A stretch of 64,000 nucleotides of DNA from Streptomyces pilosus (GTDB lineage: Bacteria; Actinomycetota; Actinomycetes; Streptomycetales; Streptomycetaceae). Location of the stretch: contig NZ_BMTU01000006.1 in the NCBI RefSeq assembly GCF_014649835.1, forward strand, positions 248,001 through 312,000, in the 5' to 3' direction. Shown here piece after piece: positions 56,150 through 64,000 of this stretch. Below the pieces are notes generated by a model. The model saw only the letters and a program-made list of their open reading frames with translations, was not told where the DNA came from and searched no databases. Position numbers and translations under genes: made by a program. Each line of letters opens with the position of its first letter. The first letter of the stretch is position 1.

Positions 56150-58663
56150 GTGACCCTCATCGATCAGCTGCCGCCGACCGCCGACCCCGACGCCCTGTAC
56201 GAAGCCTTCGAGTCGTGGGCCGGAGAACGCGGTCTCACGCTCTACCCCCACCAGGAGGAGGCGCTGATCGAGGTGGTCTCCGGCGCGAACGTGATCGTGT
56301 CCACGCCCACCGGTTCGGGCAAGAGCATGATCGCGGCCGGGGCGCACTTCGCCGCCCTGGCGCGCGACGAGGTCACCTTCTACACGGCGCCCATCAAGGC
56401 GCTGGTGTCGGAGAAGTTCTTCGAACTGTGCAAGATCTTCGGCACGGAGAACGTCGGCATGCTCACCGGTGACGCTTCCGTCAACGCGGACGCCCCGGTC
56501 ATCTGCTGCACCGCCGAGGTGCTGGCGTCGATCGCGCTGCGCGACGGCAAGGACGCCGACGTGGGCCAGGTCGTGATGGACGAGTTCCACTTCTACGCCG
56601 AACCGGACCGCGGCTGGGCCTGGCAGATCCCGATCCTGGAGCTGCCGCAGGCACAGTTCGTGCTGATGTCGGCGACGCTGGGCGACGTCTCCTTCTTCGA
56701 GAAGGACCTCACCCGTCGCACCGGCCGCCCCACCGCCGTGGTCCGCTCGGCGACCCGGCCCGTTCCGTTGTCCTACGAGTACCGGTACACGCCGCTCACC
56801 GAGACGCTCACCGACCTGCTCGCTGCCCGGCAGGCGCCGGTCTACATCGTGCACTTCACGCAGGCGCAGGCGGTGGAGCGGGCGCAGGCGCTGATGAGCA
56901 TCAACATGTGCTCGCGCGAGGAGAAGGAACGGATCGCCGAGCTCATCGGCAACTTCCGCTTCACCACCAAGTTCGGCCGCAATCTCTCGCGTTACGTGCG
57001 GCACGGCATCGGTGTGCACCACGCCGGCATGCTGCCCAAGTACCGGCGGCTGGTGGAGAAGCTCGCGCAGGCGGGACTGCTGAAGGTCATCTGCGGGACG
57101 GACACCCTCGGTGTGGGCGTCAACGTCCCCATCCGCACGGTGCTGTTCACGGCGCTGACCAAGTACGACGGCAGTCGGGTGCGGACCCTGCGGGCCCGTG
57201 AGTTCCACCAGATCGCGGGCCGGGCGGGACGCGCGGGGTTCGACACCGAGGGTTTCGTGGTCGCCCAGGCCCCCGAGCACGTCATCGAGAACGAGAAGGC
57301 GCTGGCGAAGGCGGGCGACGACCCGAAGAAGCGCCGCAAGGTCGTGCGCAAGAAGGCGCCCGACGGTTTCGTCGCGTGGAGCGAGCAGACCTTCGACAAG
57401 CTCATCGGCTCGGATCCGGAGCCGCTCACCTCCCGGTTCCGGGTCACCCACACGATGCTGCTGTCGGTGATCGCCCGGCCGGGCAACGCCTTCGAGGCGA
57501 TGCGCAGGCTGCTGGAGGACAACCACGAGCCGCGCAAGCAGCAGTTGCGGCACATCCGGCGGGCGATCGCCATCTACCGTTCGCTGCTGGACGGCGGCAT
57601 CGTCGAGAAGCTCGACCGGCCGGACGCCGAGGGCCGCATCGTCCGTCTGACGGTGGACCTCCAGCAGGACTTCGCGCTCAACCAGCCCCTGTCCACGTTC
57701 GCGCTGGCCGCGTTCGAACTGCTGGACCCGGAGTCGCCGTCGTACGCGCTCGACATGGTGTCCGTCGTGGAGTCGACGCTGGACGATCCGCGTCAGATCC
57801 TCGCCGCCCAGCAGAACAAGGCGCGCGGTGAGGCGGTCGCCGCGATGAAGGCGGACGGGGTGGAGTACGAGGAGCGCATGGAGCGTCTCCAGGACGTCAC
57901 CTACCCCAAGCCGCTGGAGGAGCTCCTCTTCCACGCGTACAACACCTACCGCAAGAGCCACCCCTGGGTGGGTGACCATCCGCTGTCGCCGAAGTCCGTG
58001 ATCCGGGACATGTACGAACGGGCCATGTCCTTCACGGAGTTGGTCTCCCACTACGAACTGGCCCGCACCGAGGGCATCGTGCTGCGCTACCTGGCGAGCG
58101 CGTTCAAGGCGCTGGACCACACCGTGCCGGACGACCTCAAATCGGAGGACCTGGAGGACCTGATCGCCTGGCTGGGCGAGATGGTGCGTCAGGTCGACTC
58201 CAGTCTGCTGGACGAGTGGGAGCAGCTGGCCAACCCGGAGGAGATGACCGCGGAGGAGGCACAGGAGAAGGCCGACCAGGTCAAGCCGGTCACCGCCAAC
58301 GAGCGTGCCTTCCGTGTCCTGGTGCGCAACGCCATGTTCCGCCGGGTCGAGCTCGCCGCCCTCGACCAGGTGGCGGAGCTGGGCGAGCTGGACGCCGAGT
58401 CGGGCTGGGACGCCGGTGCCTGGGGCGAGGCGATGGACGCGTACTGGGACGAGTACGAGGAACTGGGCACCGGCCCGGACGCCCGCGGCCCGAAGCTGCT
58501 GCTGATCGAGCAGGAACCGGAGAACGGGCTGTGGCGGGTCCGGCAGATCTTCGACGATCCGAACGGGGACCACGACTGGGGCATCAGTGCCGAGGTCGAC
58601 CTCACCGCCTCCGACGCGGAGGGCCGTGCGGTCGTCCGTGTCACCGATGTCGGCCAGCTGTGA
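56150..58663 (+). CDS. DEAD/DEAH-box RNA helicase with DUF3516 domain
   Basis: 837 residues, GTG 56150, no SD. Helicase core: Q-like YPHQEEALIEVVSG, Walker A TPTGSGKS (52-59), DEFH (144-147), SAT in VLMSATLGD, and motif VI QIAGRAGRAGFDTEG near 355. The Ski2/Mtr4-like core is followed by the C-terminal DUF3516 domain from about 450, typical of actinobacteria. It probably unwinds structured RNA in processing or decay. It is followed after 19 bp by the TesB gene. Confidence 0.92.
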   Translation: MTLIDQLPPTADPDALYEAFESWAGERGLTLYPHQEEALIEVVSGANVIVSTPTGSGKSMIAAGAHFAALARDEVTFYTAPIKALVSEKFFELCKIFGTENVGMLTGDASVNADAPVICCTAEVLASIALRDGKDADVGQVVMDEFHFYAEPDRGWAWQIPILELPQAQFVLMSATLGDVSFFEKDLTRRTGRPTAVVRSATRPVPLSYEYRYTPLTETLTDLLAARQAPVYIVHFTQAQAVERAQALMSINMCSREEKERIAELIGNFRFTTKFGRNLSRYVRHGIGVHHAGMLPKYRRLVEKLAQAGLLKVICGTDTLGVGVNVPIRTVLFTALTKYDGSRVRTLRAREFHQIAGRAGRAGFDTEGFVVAQAPEHVIENEKALAKAGDDPKKRRKVVRKKAPDGFVAWSEQTFDKLIGSDPEPLTSRFRVTHTMLLSVIARPGNAFEAMRRLLEDNHEPRKQQLRHIRRAIAIYRSLLDGGIVEKLDRPDAEGRIVRLTVDLQQDFALNQPLSTFALAAFELLDPESPSYALDMVSVVESTLDDPRQILAAQQNKARGEAVAAMKADGVEYEERMERLQDVTYPKPLEELLFHAYNTYRKSHPWVGDHPLSPKSVIRDMYERAMSFTELVSHYELARTEGIVLRYLASAFKALDHTVPDDLKSEDLEDLIAWLGEMVRQVDSSLLDEWEQLANPEEMTAEEAQEKADQVKPVTANERAFRVLVRNAMFRRVELAALDQVAELGELDAESGWDAGAWGEAMDAYWDEYEELGTGPDARGPKLLLIEQEPENGLWRVRQIFDDPNGDHDWGISAEVDLTASDAEGRAVVRVTDVGQL

Positions 58664-58682
58664 GCACAGGAGAATCCCACCC

Positions 58683-59549
58683 ATGACCAATCCGGCCGAG
58701 AGCCTCGTCGCCCTGCTCGACCTGGAGCAGATCGAGGTCGACATCTTCCGTGGCCGCAGCCCGCAGGAGTCGCTGCAGCGGGTGTTCGGCGGGCAGGTGG
58801 CCGGGCAGGCGCTGGTCGCCGCCGGCCGTACCACGGAGGGCGACCGTCCCGTGCACTCGCTGCACGCGTACTTCCTGCGCCCGGGCCGGCCGGGCGTGCC
58901 GATCGTGTACCAGGTCGAACGGGTGCGGGACGGCAGGTCGTTCACCACCCGCCGGGTCACGGCCGTGCAGCAGGGCCGCACGATCTTCAACCTCACCGCC
59001 TCCTTCCACAAGCCGGAACAGGGGAGTTTCGAGCATCAGCTGCCGCCGGCCCGGAAGGTCCCGGACCCGGAGTCGCTGCCGACGGTCACCGACGAGATCC
59101 GCGAGCACCTGGGCGCGCTCCCCGAGCAGCTGGAGCGGATGGCGCGCCGGCAGCCCTTCGACATCCGCTACGTCGACCGGCTGCGCTGGAGTGCCCAGGA
59201 GGTCGAGGGCGCGGAGCCGCGCAGCGCGGTGTGGATGCGCGCGGTCGGCCCGCTCGGCGACGATCCGCTGGTGCACACCTGCGCCCTGACCTACGCCAGT
59301 GACATGACCCTCCTCGACGCCGTGCGGATTCCGGTGGAGCCGTTGTGGGGGCCGCGCGGTTTCGACATGGCGTCGCTGGACCACGCCATGTGGTTCCACC
59401 GCCCGTTCCGCGCGGACGAGTGGTTCCTGTACGACCAGGAGTCGCCCATCGCCACGGGCGGACGGGGTCTGGCCCGCGGACGGATCTACGACCGGGAGGG
59501 CCGGATGCTGGTGTCCGTCGTGCAGGAGGGGTTGTTCCGGGCGCTGTAG
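58683..59549 (+). CDS. tesB: Acyl-CoA thioesterase II
   Basis: 288 residues from ATG 58683, with AGGAG 9 nt upstream. A double hot-dog fold is visible: VFGGQVAGQALVAA and VHSLHAYFLRPG in the first half, SLDHAMWFHRPFRADEWFLYD and ATGGRGLARGRIYDREG, VSVVQEGLFR in the second. The catalytic Asp (SLDHAMWFH), Thr/Ser region and Gln (VVQEG) of TesB are kept. It hydrolyses medium- and long-chain acyl-CoA. It follows the helicase closely, probably cotranscribed. Confidence 0.93.
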   Translation: MTNPAESLVALLDLEQIEVDIFRGRSPQESLQRVFGGQVAGQALVAAGRTTEGDRPVHSLHAYFLRPGRPGVPIVYQVERVRDGRSFTTRRVTAVQQGRTIFNLTASFHKPEQGSFEHQLPPARKVPDPESLPTVTDEIREHLGALPEQLERMARRQPFDIRYVDRLRWSAQEVEGAEPRSAVWMRAVGPLGDDPLVHTCALTYASDMTLLDAVRIPVEPLWGPRGFDMASLDHAMWFHRPFRADEWFLYDQESPIATGGRGLARGRIYDREGRMLVSVVQEGLFRAL

Positions 59550-59550
59550 G

Positions 59551-60330
59551 TCACCGGTTCGCGCGGCACCGGCGGGCGGGCCGACCGCCCCGGAGGGGTC
59601 TGCGGGGCGGTCCGGCCGTACCGGGTGCCATGCGGTGGTCCGGTCCGGGACCGCGAAGGCGGGGGCCGGGGCGGGGGGTGCGGGGCCCGACCGGCCCCGC
59701 TTCCCGTGCCTCGTGGATCAGTCGGGCCAGTTCCGACCGCAGCCGGGCGATCTCGTCCGGGTCCCGGGCCGTCATGAGGTTCTCCGCGATGCGGGAGGCA
59801 GGTGATCCGGGGGTGCCGTGGGACGGCGGCGGCACGAGATGCTCCGTCAGCCGGGACCTGTCCCGGGAGTCCGTCACGAGCTGTGCCACGTGGGCCGGCG
59901 GGAGGAGCGACGCCACGGCGCCGGCGCGGGCCCACGGCCCGTCGGCCCGGCGGAGCAGCAGCCCCAGGTGCCGGGCGCGCCAGTTGCGGGGACGCAGGTC
60001 GAGGCCGGTGTCGAGCTGGCCCCGGAGGGTTTCGGGCAGGCGTCCTGTCAGCAGCGGCGCGTTGCCGTCGTCGGACGCGAACAGTGTCAGTTCCCGGGCC
60101 GGGTAGAGCCAGGCCACGGCGCGGTACCGGTCGGACCGGAACGCCACGGGCACCAGCAGGCCGAGGCGCGCCAGCCGGGTGAACCGGATCTTCGACACCC
60201 CCATGAGGGCCGCCCCCTCGGCGGCGCCCGGGGCCGGCGCGGTCCGGTGCCGGCCGCCGCCGGCGTCGGCGGGCGCGCCATCGGGCTCGGCGCCGGTGGC
60301 TTCGGGCGTGCGGGTGTGCTGTCCGGGCAT
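59551..60330 (-). CDS. DUF6397 family protein, N-terminal part missing
   Basis: 259 residues, ATG 60330 with GGGAG 8 nt upstream. The core RFTRLARLGLLVPVAFRSDRYRAVAWLYPARELTLFA and LDLRPRNWRARHLGLLLRRADGPWARAGAVASLL, then GTPGSPASRIAENLMTARDPDEIARLR is what I know as DUF6397. Full-length members carry an N-terminal helix-turn-helix-like region; here it is replaced by about 40 Ala/Pro/Gly residues, with no better frame upstream. Probably truncated in evolution. Function unknown. Its stop is 1 bp from the TesB stop. Confidence 0.65.
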   Translation of the reverse strand: MPGQHTRTPEATGAEPDGAPADAGGGRHRTAPAPGAAEGAALMGVSKIRFTRLARLGLLVPVAFRSDRYRAVAWLYPARELTLFASDDGNAPLLTGRLPETLRGQLDTGLDLRPRNWRARHLGLLLRRADGPWARAGAVASLLPPAHVAQLVTDSRDRSRLTEHLVPPPSHGTPGSPASRIAENLMTARDPDEIARLRSELARLIHEAREAGPVGPRTPRPGPRLRGPGPDHRMAPGTAGPPRRPLRGGRPARRCRANR

Positions 60331-60458
60331 GTTCGTCTCCCCCGCGGAGTGCGTGACGGCGGGCGCAGACTGCGCCCGCCCGGAAAAACCGTATCCGGTC
60401 CGTCACGCTCCGTGGCGAGCCTGTGGAAAACCTCCGTGCCCGCCGAGGAACCCGCAGG

Positions 60459-60866
60459 TCAGAGGTCTGTTCCGGGGTTCAGCCGGCGGGCGTCCACGTC
60501 CAGGTGCTCGCCGACCCTGTTGACCAGCAGCGTCATCTCGTACCCGATCTGGCCGATGTCGGCCTCGGCGCCGCTGAGCACGCACAGACAGCTACCGCTC
60601 CCGGCGGCGGTCACGAAGAGCACCGCGTCGTCGAACTCGACCATCGTCTGGCGCACCCCGCCCGCGCCGAAGTGCCGCCCCGATCCCTTGGCGAGGCTGT
60701 GCAGTCCGGACGACACGGCGGCGAGGTGCTCCGCGTCCTCACGGCGCAGTCCCGTGCTCGCGCCCGTGACCAGCCCGTCGTTGGACAGGACCAGCGCGTG
60801 CCGCACGTGTGCGACGCGTTGGGTCAGCTCGTCCAGCAGCCAGTCGAGTCCCTGGTTCTGCGCCAT
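60459..60866 (-). CDS. Roadblock/LC7 domain protein, orphan
   Basis: 135 residues, ATG 60866 with GGGGAG 9 nt upstream. The roadblock fold is clear: LDWLLDELTQRVAHVRHALVLSNDGLVTGASTGL, then HLAAVSSGLHSLAKGSGRHFGAGGVRQTMVEFDDAVLFVTAAG. These form dimers that activate small GTPases; in Streptomyces they are the second gene of conservons (kinase, roadblock, DUF742, GTPase). None of the other conservon genes is adjacent, so this is a lone copy acting with a distant partner. Confidence 0.92.
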   Translation of the reverse strand: MAQNQGLDWLLDELTQRVAHVRHALVLSNDGLVTGASTGLRREDAEHLAAVSSGLHSLAKGSGRHFGAGGVRQTMVEFDDAVLFVTAAGSGSCLCVLSGAEADIGQIGYEMTLLVNRVGEHLDVDARRLNPGTDL

Positions 60867-60984
60867 GTCGTGAATCTCCCCCTGCTCTTCCCCGTGGTCT
60901 TCCCCGCGTACCGTGCCCTCCGTCAGGAGGGTCCCCGCGCCAGCCTTCCCCACGACCGGGCCCCGGGCAAGCAGGATGGACGCC

Positions 60985-61413
60985 ATGGCGCACAAGATGA
61001 CCGAGGAAGAGTGGCGGGAGTTCGTCTCCCGCGGAACCCGCACCGCGAAACTGTCCACCGTCCGGGCCGACGGCAGCCCGCACGTGGCGCCGGTCTGGTT
61101 CCTGCTCGACGGGAACGACGTGGTGTTCAACACCGGGGAGCGCACCGTGAAGGGACGCAACCTGGCCCGTGACGGGCGCGTCGCCCTCTGTGTGGACGAC
61201 GACCGGCCGCCGTTCGGCTTCGTGGTGCTGCAGGGCCGGGCACGGCTCTCGCAGGACCCCGGGGAGCTGCGGCACTGGGCCACCCGGATCGGCGCGCGGT
61301 ACATGGGCGAGGACCGGGCCGAGGAGTTCGGGGCGCGCAATGCCGTGCCCGGCGAGCTCCTCGTCCGGGTCACCGTCGAGAAGGTGGTGGCCGAAGCGGA
61401 CCTCGCGGGCTGA
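60985..61413 (+). CDS. PPOX-class (F420-dependent type) oxidoreductase
   Basis: 142 residues from ATG 60985, with AGGATGG upstream; ATG 60976 would add 3. Split-barrel flavin/F420 fold: FVSRGTRTAKLSTVRADGSPHVAPVWFLLDGNDVVFNTGERTVKGRNL, then RVALCVDDDRPPFGFVVLQGRARLS. Members use FMN, F420 or heme; TGERTVKGRNL suits the F420 group. Substrate unknown. Divergent from the roadblock gene. Confidence 0.87.
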   Translation: MAHKMTEEEWREFVSRGTRTAKLSTVRADGSPHVAPVWFLLDGNDVVFNTGERTVKGRNLARDGRVALCVDDDRPPFGFVVLQGRARLSQDPGELRHWATRIGARYMGEDRAEEFGARNAVPGELLVRVTVEKVVAEADLAG

Positions 61414-61464
61414 CATCCGGGCGTACGGCGGTGTCGTGCGCCCGGGTGGGGGATCATGCGGAGC

Positions 61465-62064
61465 ATGAGCGAGGACCACACCCATGTCCAGGAGTTCTTC
61501 ACCGCGCGTGCCGCCGGCTGGGACCGTCGCTTCCCCGACGACGGCCCGGCCTACGCGGCCGCGGTGACCGCGCTCGGTCTGCGGCCGGGCGGCCGGGTGC
61601 TCGACGCGGGCTGCGGTACCGGGCGTGCCCTGCCTCCTCTGCGGGCGGCCGTGGGACCGTCGGGCGTGGTCCTCGGCGCGGACCTGACCCCGGCCATGCT
61701 GGAGGCGGCGGCGCGGGCCGGGCGGGACCGCGACGGCGTGCTGCTGCTGGCCGACGTCGCCGCCCTGCCGCTGCGCGGCGCCTCGCTCGACGCGGTGTTC
61801 GCGGCCGGGCTGATCGCGCACCTGCCCGATCCCACCGAGAACCTGCGGGAGCTCGCACGGGTGGTGCGGCCCGGCGGCACGCTGGCGCTGTTCCATCCGG
61901 TCGGCCGGGCCGCGCTCGCCGCCCGGCAGGGCCGCACGATCACACCCGGCGACCTCCGGGCGGAGCCGAATCTGCGTGTCCTGCTGACGCGTTCGGGCTG
62001 GCGGATGACCTCGTACACCGACGAGGACACCCGCTTCCTGGCACTGGCCGTGCGCGCGGACTGA
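61465..62064 (+). CDS. SAM-dependent methyltransferase, class I
   Basis: 199 residues from ATG 61465 (61456 adds 3). Motif I is RVLDAGCGTGRALPPL, the acidic loop VLGADLTPAML, motif IV-like FAAGLIAHLPDPTENLRELARVVRPGGTLALF. Small, UbiE/BioC-like. It could methylate a small molecule; the acceptor is not predictable. Its stop is within the stem of a strong hairpin. Confidence 0.88.
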   Translation: MSEDHTHVQEFFTARAAGWDRRFPDDGPAYAAAVTALGLRPGGRVLDAGCGTGRALPPLRAAVGPSGVVLGADLTPAMLEAAARAGRDRDGVLLLADVAALPLRGASLDAVFAAGLIAHLPDPTENLRELARVVRPGGTLALFHPVGRAALAARQGRTITPGDLRAEPNLRVLLTRSGWRMTSYTDEDTRFLALAVRAD

Positions 62065-62093
62065 CCGCCCGGCGCGGGCCGGGCGGTCAGTCC
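62058..62093. terminator. Hairpin covering both convergent stop codons
   Basis: Arms 62058-62072 and 62079-62093 are perfect 15-bp complements with a 6-nt loop. The stop codons of the methyltransferase and of the MpaB-like gene both lie in the stem. Confidence 0.85.
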
Positions 62094-62968
62094 GGGTGCC
62101 GTACCGGGCAACCACGCAGTCCCGGTACGGGACTGGTGCCGAGGTCCGCCGGCCGGTAGCCGTCGGGGTAGCTCCGGATCTCCCGGTTCTGCCGGGCGAA
62201 GTGCGGGGCGCTGCGGGGCGGCAGCAGCCGGACCGCGCGGCCCCTCAGCCGAACCGCGCGGCGCACCCACGCGCGCGTGGCCGCACTCGGCGGGGTGTAG
62301 CGGAAGGCGCGCAGCAGCGGCTCGTCGAGCAGGGCGAGCGTGGCCGTGCGCAGCGCGGGGGCGAGCGGGCGCGGGTACCAGGAGGCCATGAGGTCGAGGG
62401 TGGCGTCCGAGACCCGCCGTGCGTCCTCGTCCCAGCCGAAGTGGGCTTCCTCGTAGGCGTCCAGGCAGCTCTCGAACTCCTCGTAGGAGCCGGGGATGTC
62501 ACTGATGCCCATGTGGCGGCCCAGGGTCCGGTAGTGGACGGCACTCGCCACGATCTCGTGCCGCGACAGCCGGCGCCATCCATAGCTGTCGATCCAGCGC
62601 CGGGGCATCACCACGAACGTGCAGAGCACGTAGCGCATGTCGTCGTCGGCGATGTCGTAGGCGTGGTGCATCTGGTTGATGCGGCGGATCGCGGTCCTGG
62701 CCCGGGGGTCGGCGAATCCGTGCTCCACGACGGCGTCCAGCAGGAGCGCGGTGTCGTCGTAGCGTTTCTGGGAGCGGTCGGTGAGCTCTCCCGTCGCGGC
62801 GAGCAGCCGGCCGATCCGGGGCACGGCGTAGGTGCGGTAGAGGGCCAGTTCGAGGGCCCGGGTGTGGTCCCAGGGGAACTCGTAGGCCGAGCTGAGCCGG
62901 TAGATCTCCGTGGCCTCCCGGTAGGGGTCCATCCGCCGGATCCGTTCCAGCCGTTCGAAGCGCCGCAC
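62087..62968 (-). CDS. MpaB/DUF2236-type oxygenase family protein
   Basis: 293 residues, GTG 62968 with AAGGGGG about 6 nt upstream. Helical throughout. Family marks: MDPYREATEIYRLSSAYEFPWDHTRALELALYRTYAVPRIGRLL, then NQMHHAYDIADDDMRYVLCTFVVMPRRWIDSYGWRRLSRHE with His and Arg of the heme pocket, and YHRL-like YRTLGRHMGI. Related Lcp and MpaB proteins bind b-type heme. The substrate here is unknown. A single gene. Confidence 0.82.
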   Translation of the reverse strand: MRRFERLERIRRMDPYREATEIYRLSSAYEFPWDHTRALELALYRTYAVPRIGRLLAATGELTDRSQKRYDDTALLLDAVVEHGFADPRARTAIRRINQMHHAYDIADDDMRYVLCTFVVMPRRWIDSYGWRRLSRHEIVASAVHYRTLGRHMGISDIPGSYEEFESCLDAYEEAHFGWDEDARRVSDATLDLMASWYPRPLAPALRTATLALLDEPLLRAFRYTPPSAATRAWVRRAVRLRGRAVRLLPPRSAPHFARQNREIRSYPDGYRPADLGTSPVPGLRGCPVRHPD

Positions 62969-63308
62969 CGTGCCGCCCCCTTCTGCCGTCGGAGCCCCAA
63001 CTCTACGTTGCGCAGCAGGAGATGCACGTTCGGTGAGGGCGACGGAGCGGGGGAAGGGTGGACCGCATGTGGGAAAGGGCCCGTGGGATCGGCAGCGGGA
63101 CTCGCGCGGGAGCGGAACCGGTCCCCGGGGCGGTCACGCGGACGCTGCCGGGCCTCCCGGCCGCCTGACCCGCCCGCCGGCGCGTGGCCGATTCGCCCCC
63201 GTCCGGCCGGGAATCCGCAGCTCCGGGCGTGGCTGCGGGGGTCGTGACAAGGGGCTCGGCGTCGGCATATGGTGCGCGCCGACGGAACGAAGCGATGGGG
63301 AGGCTGGG
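62969..63308. other. 340-bp intergenic region
   Basis: Lies between two divergent genes, so should hold both promoters. G+C-rich with no clear dyad, RNA gene or small coding frame. The last bases carry GGGGAGG (63297-63303), the SD of the next gene. Confidence 0.45.
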
Positions 63309-64000
63309 ATGGCCGGGACGGACGAGGAAGCCGTCGCCGCCGCGGACGATGCGCTCTACGTGCTGACGGCGGCGTTGCTGACGCCGGCGAAGTTTCCGAG
63401 CGTGCTGGGCGACGACTATCCGGAGGCGTGCGCGGCGCTCGGCCTTCCGCCGGTCGCGGACGGCTACGGGCTGGTGCTCGGCCAGGACGGCGCGGGCGCC
63501 CGGTGGACCGTGGTCGTCGACGACGTCTCGCTGGTCGCCGTCGCGATCGCGTCGTGGGACTGCGGCATGGAGCACGACCTGTCCCCGGACGAGCGCACGG
63601 TCGTCACCGCGCTGCCCGGCTGGCCCCTCGCGGTCGCCGTGGCGGCGCCGGACGTGCCCGCGCCGCACGATCCCGGCCCCGACGTCGTGGACGGTCCCGC
63701 GCTGACCCCGCCGGACGCCGAGGTGTGGGGTCCGGCGCAGCGCCGGCTGGGCGCGGACGAGATCGCGCTCCAGTGGGCGACCTGGCGGGAACAGGTCGAC
63801 GACACGGCGTTCCCGGTGGCGGGGGCGGCCGGTGGCCCGGGCGGCTCCGCGGAGGGTGCGGGGCGGGACGGGGAGGGCGCGCCGGGCGGGGAACCGGCCG
63901 CGCAGCCGCCGGGCGGTCACCGCGGGATCCGGCGGGTGCTGGCCGAGGCGCGTGCCTACGTCGACTCGCCGCCGCCGCTCGGCCGGGTCCGCTCGTCCTT
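63309..64000 (+). CDS. Conserved streptomycete protein, 5' part (runs off window)
   Basis: ATG 63309 with GGGGAGG 5 nt upstream; the frame is open to base 64000 (230 codons) with no stop, so the gene continues beyond. The first 175 residues look globular: DDALYVLTAALLTPAKFPSVLGDDYPEACAALGLP, then WTVVVDDVSLVAVAIASWDCGMEHDLSPDERTVVTALPGWPLAVAVAAPD, and ADEIALQWATWREQVDD. A Gly/Ala-rich linker follows (about 180-205), then IRRVLAEARAYV begins another part. Family not recognised. Function unknown. Confidence 0.85.
   Translation, partial: MAGTDEEAVAAADDALYVLTAALLTPAKFPSVLGDDYPEACAALGLPPVADGYGLVLGQDGAGARWTVVVDDVSLVAVAIASWDCGMEHDLSPDERTVVTALPGWPLAVAVAAPDVPAPHDPGPDVVDGPALTPPDAEVWGPAQRRLGADEIALQWATWREQVDDTAFPVAGAAGGPGGSAEGAGRDGEGAPGGEPAAQPPGGHRGIRRVLAEARAYVDSPPPLGRVRSS

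Noticed and set aside
54167..59011. Minus-strand open frame of more than 1600 codons opposite DUF5709, L31, helicase and TesB
   Set aside because: It crosses several clear genes on both strands, has no family match and no codon pattern of its own; such frames arise because stops are rare in G+C-rich DNA.
1..64000. tRNA, rRNA, CRISPR, insertion sequence or attachment site
   Set aside because: No cloverleaf-like sequence, regularly spaced repeats, transposase, integrase or terminal inverted repeats were seen on either strand; base composition stays uniform.

Overview
This is chromosomal DNA from a high-GC actinomycete, almost certainly Streptomyces. G+C is above 70% throughout, codon third positions are nearly all G or C, and GTG and TTG starts are common. 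Many genes start without an SD and have a -10-like TANNNT 6-8 nt upstream (leaderless style). The families DUF5134, DUF5709, DUF5997, DUF6214, DUF6397 and DUF6421 are characteristic of this genus. From memory, and unchecked, the gene order resembles the etfAB-to-helicase stretch of the Streptomyces coelicolor chromosome near SCO1081. I see no tRNA, rRNA, insertion sequence, prophage, CRISPR array or biosynthetic cluster. This is core-like or core/arm-boundary DNA holding many small regulator-plus-target units.

Layout. 1-9600: the 3' end of a nuclease-fold hydrolase; etfB-etfA electron transfer flavoprotein; flavin reductase; thioredoxin; an acyltransferase; a transglutaminase-like protein; a tight DUF6421-SDR-aldolase operon; and a glycerophosphodiester phosphodiesterase. 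9600-16250: GNAT, VOC, a FUSC-MarR operon with a palindrome in its promoter, DUF5134, an M56-like peptidase, PAP2 and TetR. 16230-25990: a secreted LVIVD propeller divergent from a DUF305 lipoprotein, DUF6214, an FprA-type reductase, an ArsR/old-yellow-enzyme pair, a pectate lyase, and a PaaX/AidB-like acyl-CoA dehydrogenase pair. 26000-37700: a BNR propeller, uracil-DNA glycosylase, a GlcNAc-kinase-like protein, a histidine-poor CbiX-like protein, a lactonase, a second FUSC protein, Lrp, HAD, DUF4142, a LysR effector domain without a DNA-binding domain opposite DUF5997, and two small unknowns. 37890-46890: a MerR/sliding-clamp fusion, a KhtTU-type antiporter pair, a universal stress protein, an RsbW-like ATPase, a large LuxR (LAL) regulator, YjbQ and a flavin monooxygenase. 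46940-54020: a short MltG and three ABC exporter genes around a MarR regulator. 54410-64000: DUF5709, Cys-free L31, a membrane hydrolase, a DUF3516 helicase, TesB, DUF6397, an orphan roadblock protein, a PPOX enzyme, a methyltransferase, an MpaB-like oxygenase and the 5' part of an unknown gene.

How the genes work together. The recurring design is a regulator beside its probable target, with a dyad in the shared promoter: ArsR/OYE, PaaX/acyl-CoA dehydrogenase, MarR/ABC and FUSC-MarR. Several convergent junctions carry long GC-rich hairpins that probably terminate both genes.

The most unusual item is the MerR protein at 37893-38963. Its C-terminal two thirds match DNA polymerase III beta-clamp domains II and III, and pocket residues that bind clamp ligands are retained. 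Next are the ABC pair at 50420-54021, whose nucleotide-binding domains carry complementary defects leaving exactly one intact ATP site, and the secreted propeller at 16231-17733, with one histidine at a matching position in four successive blades.
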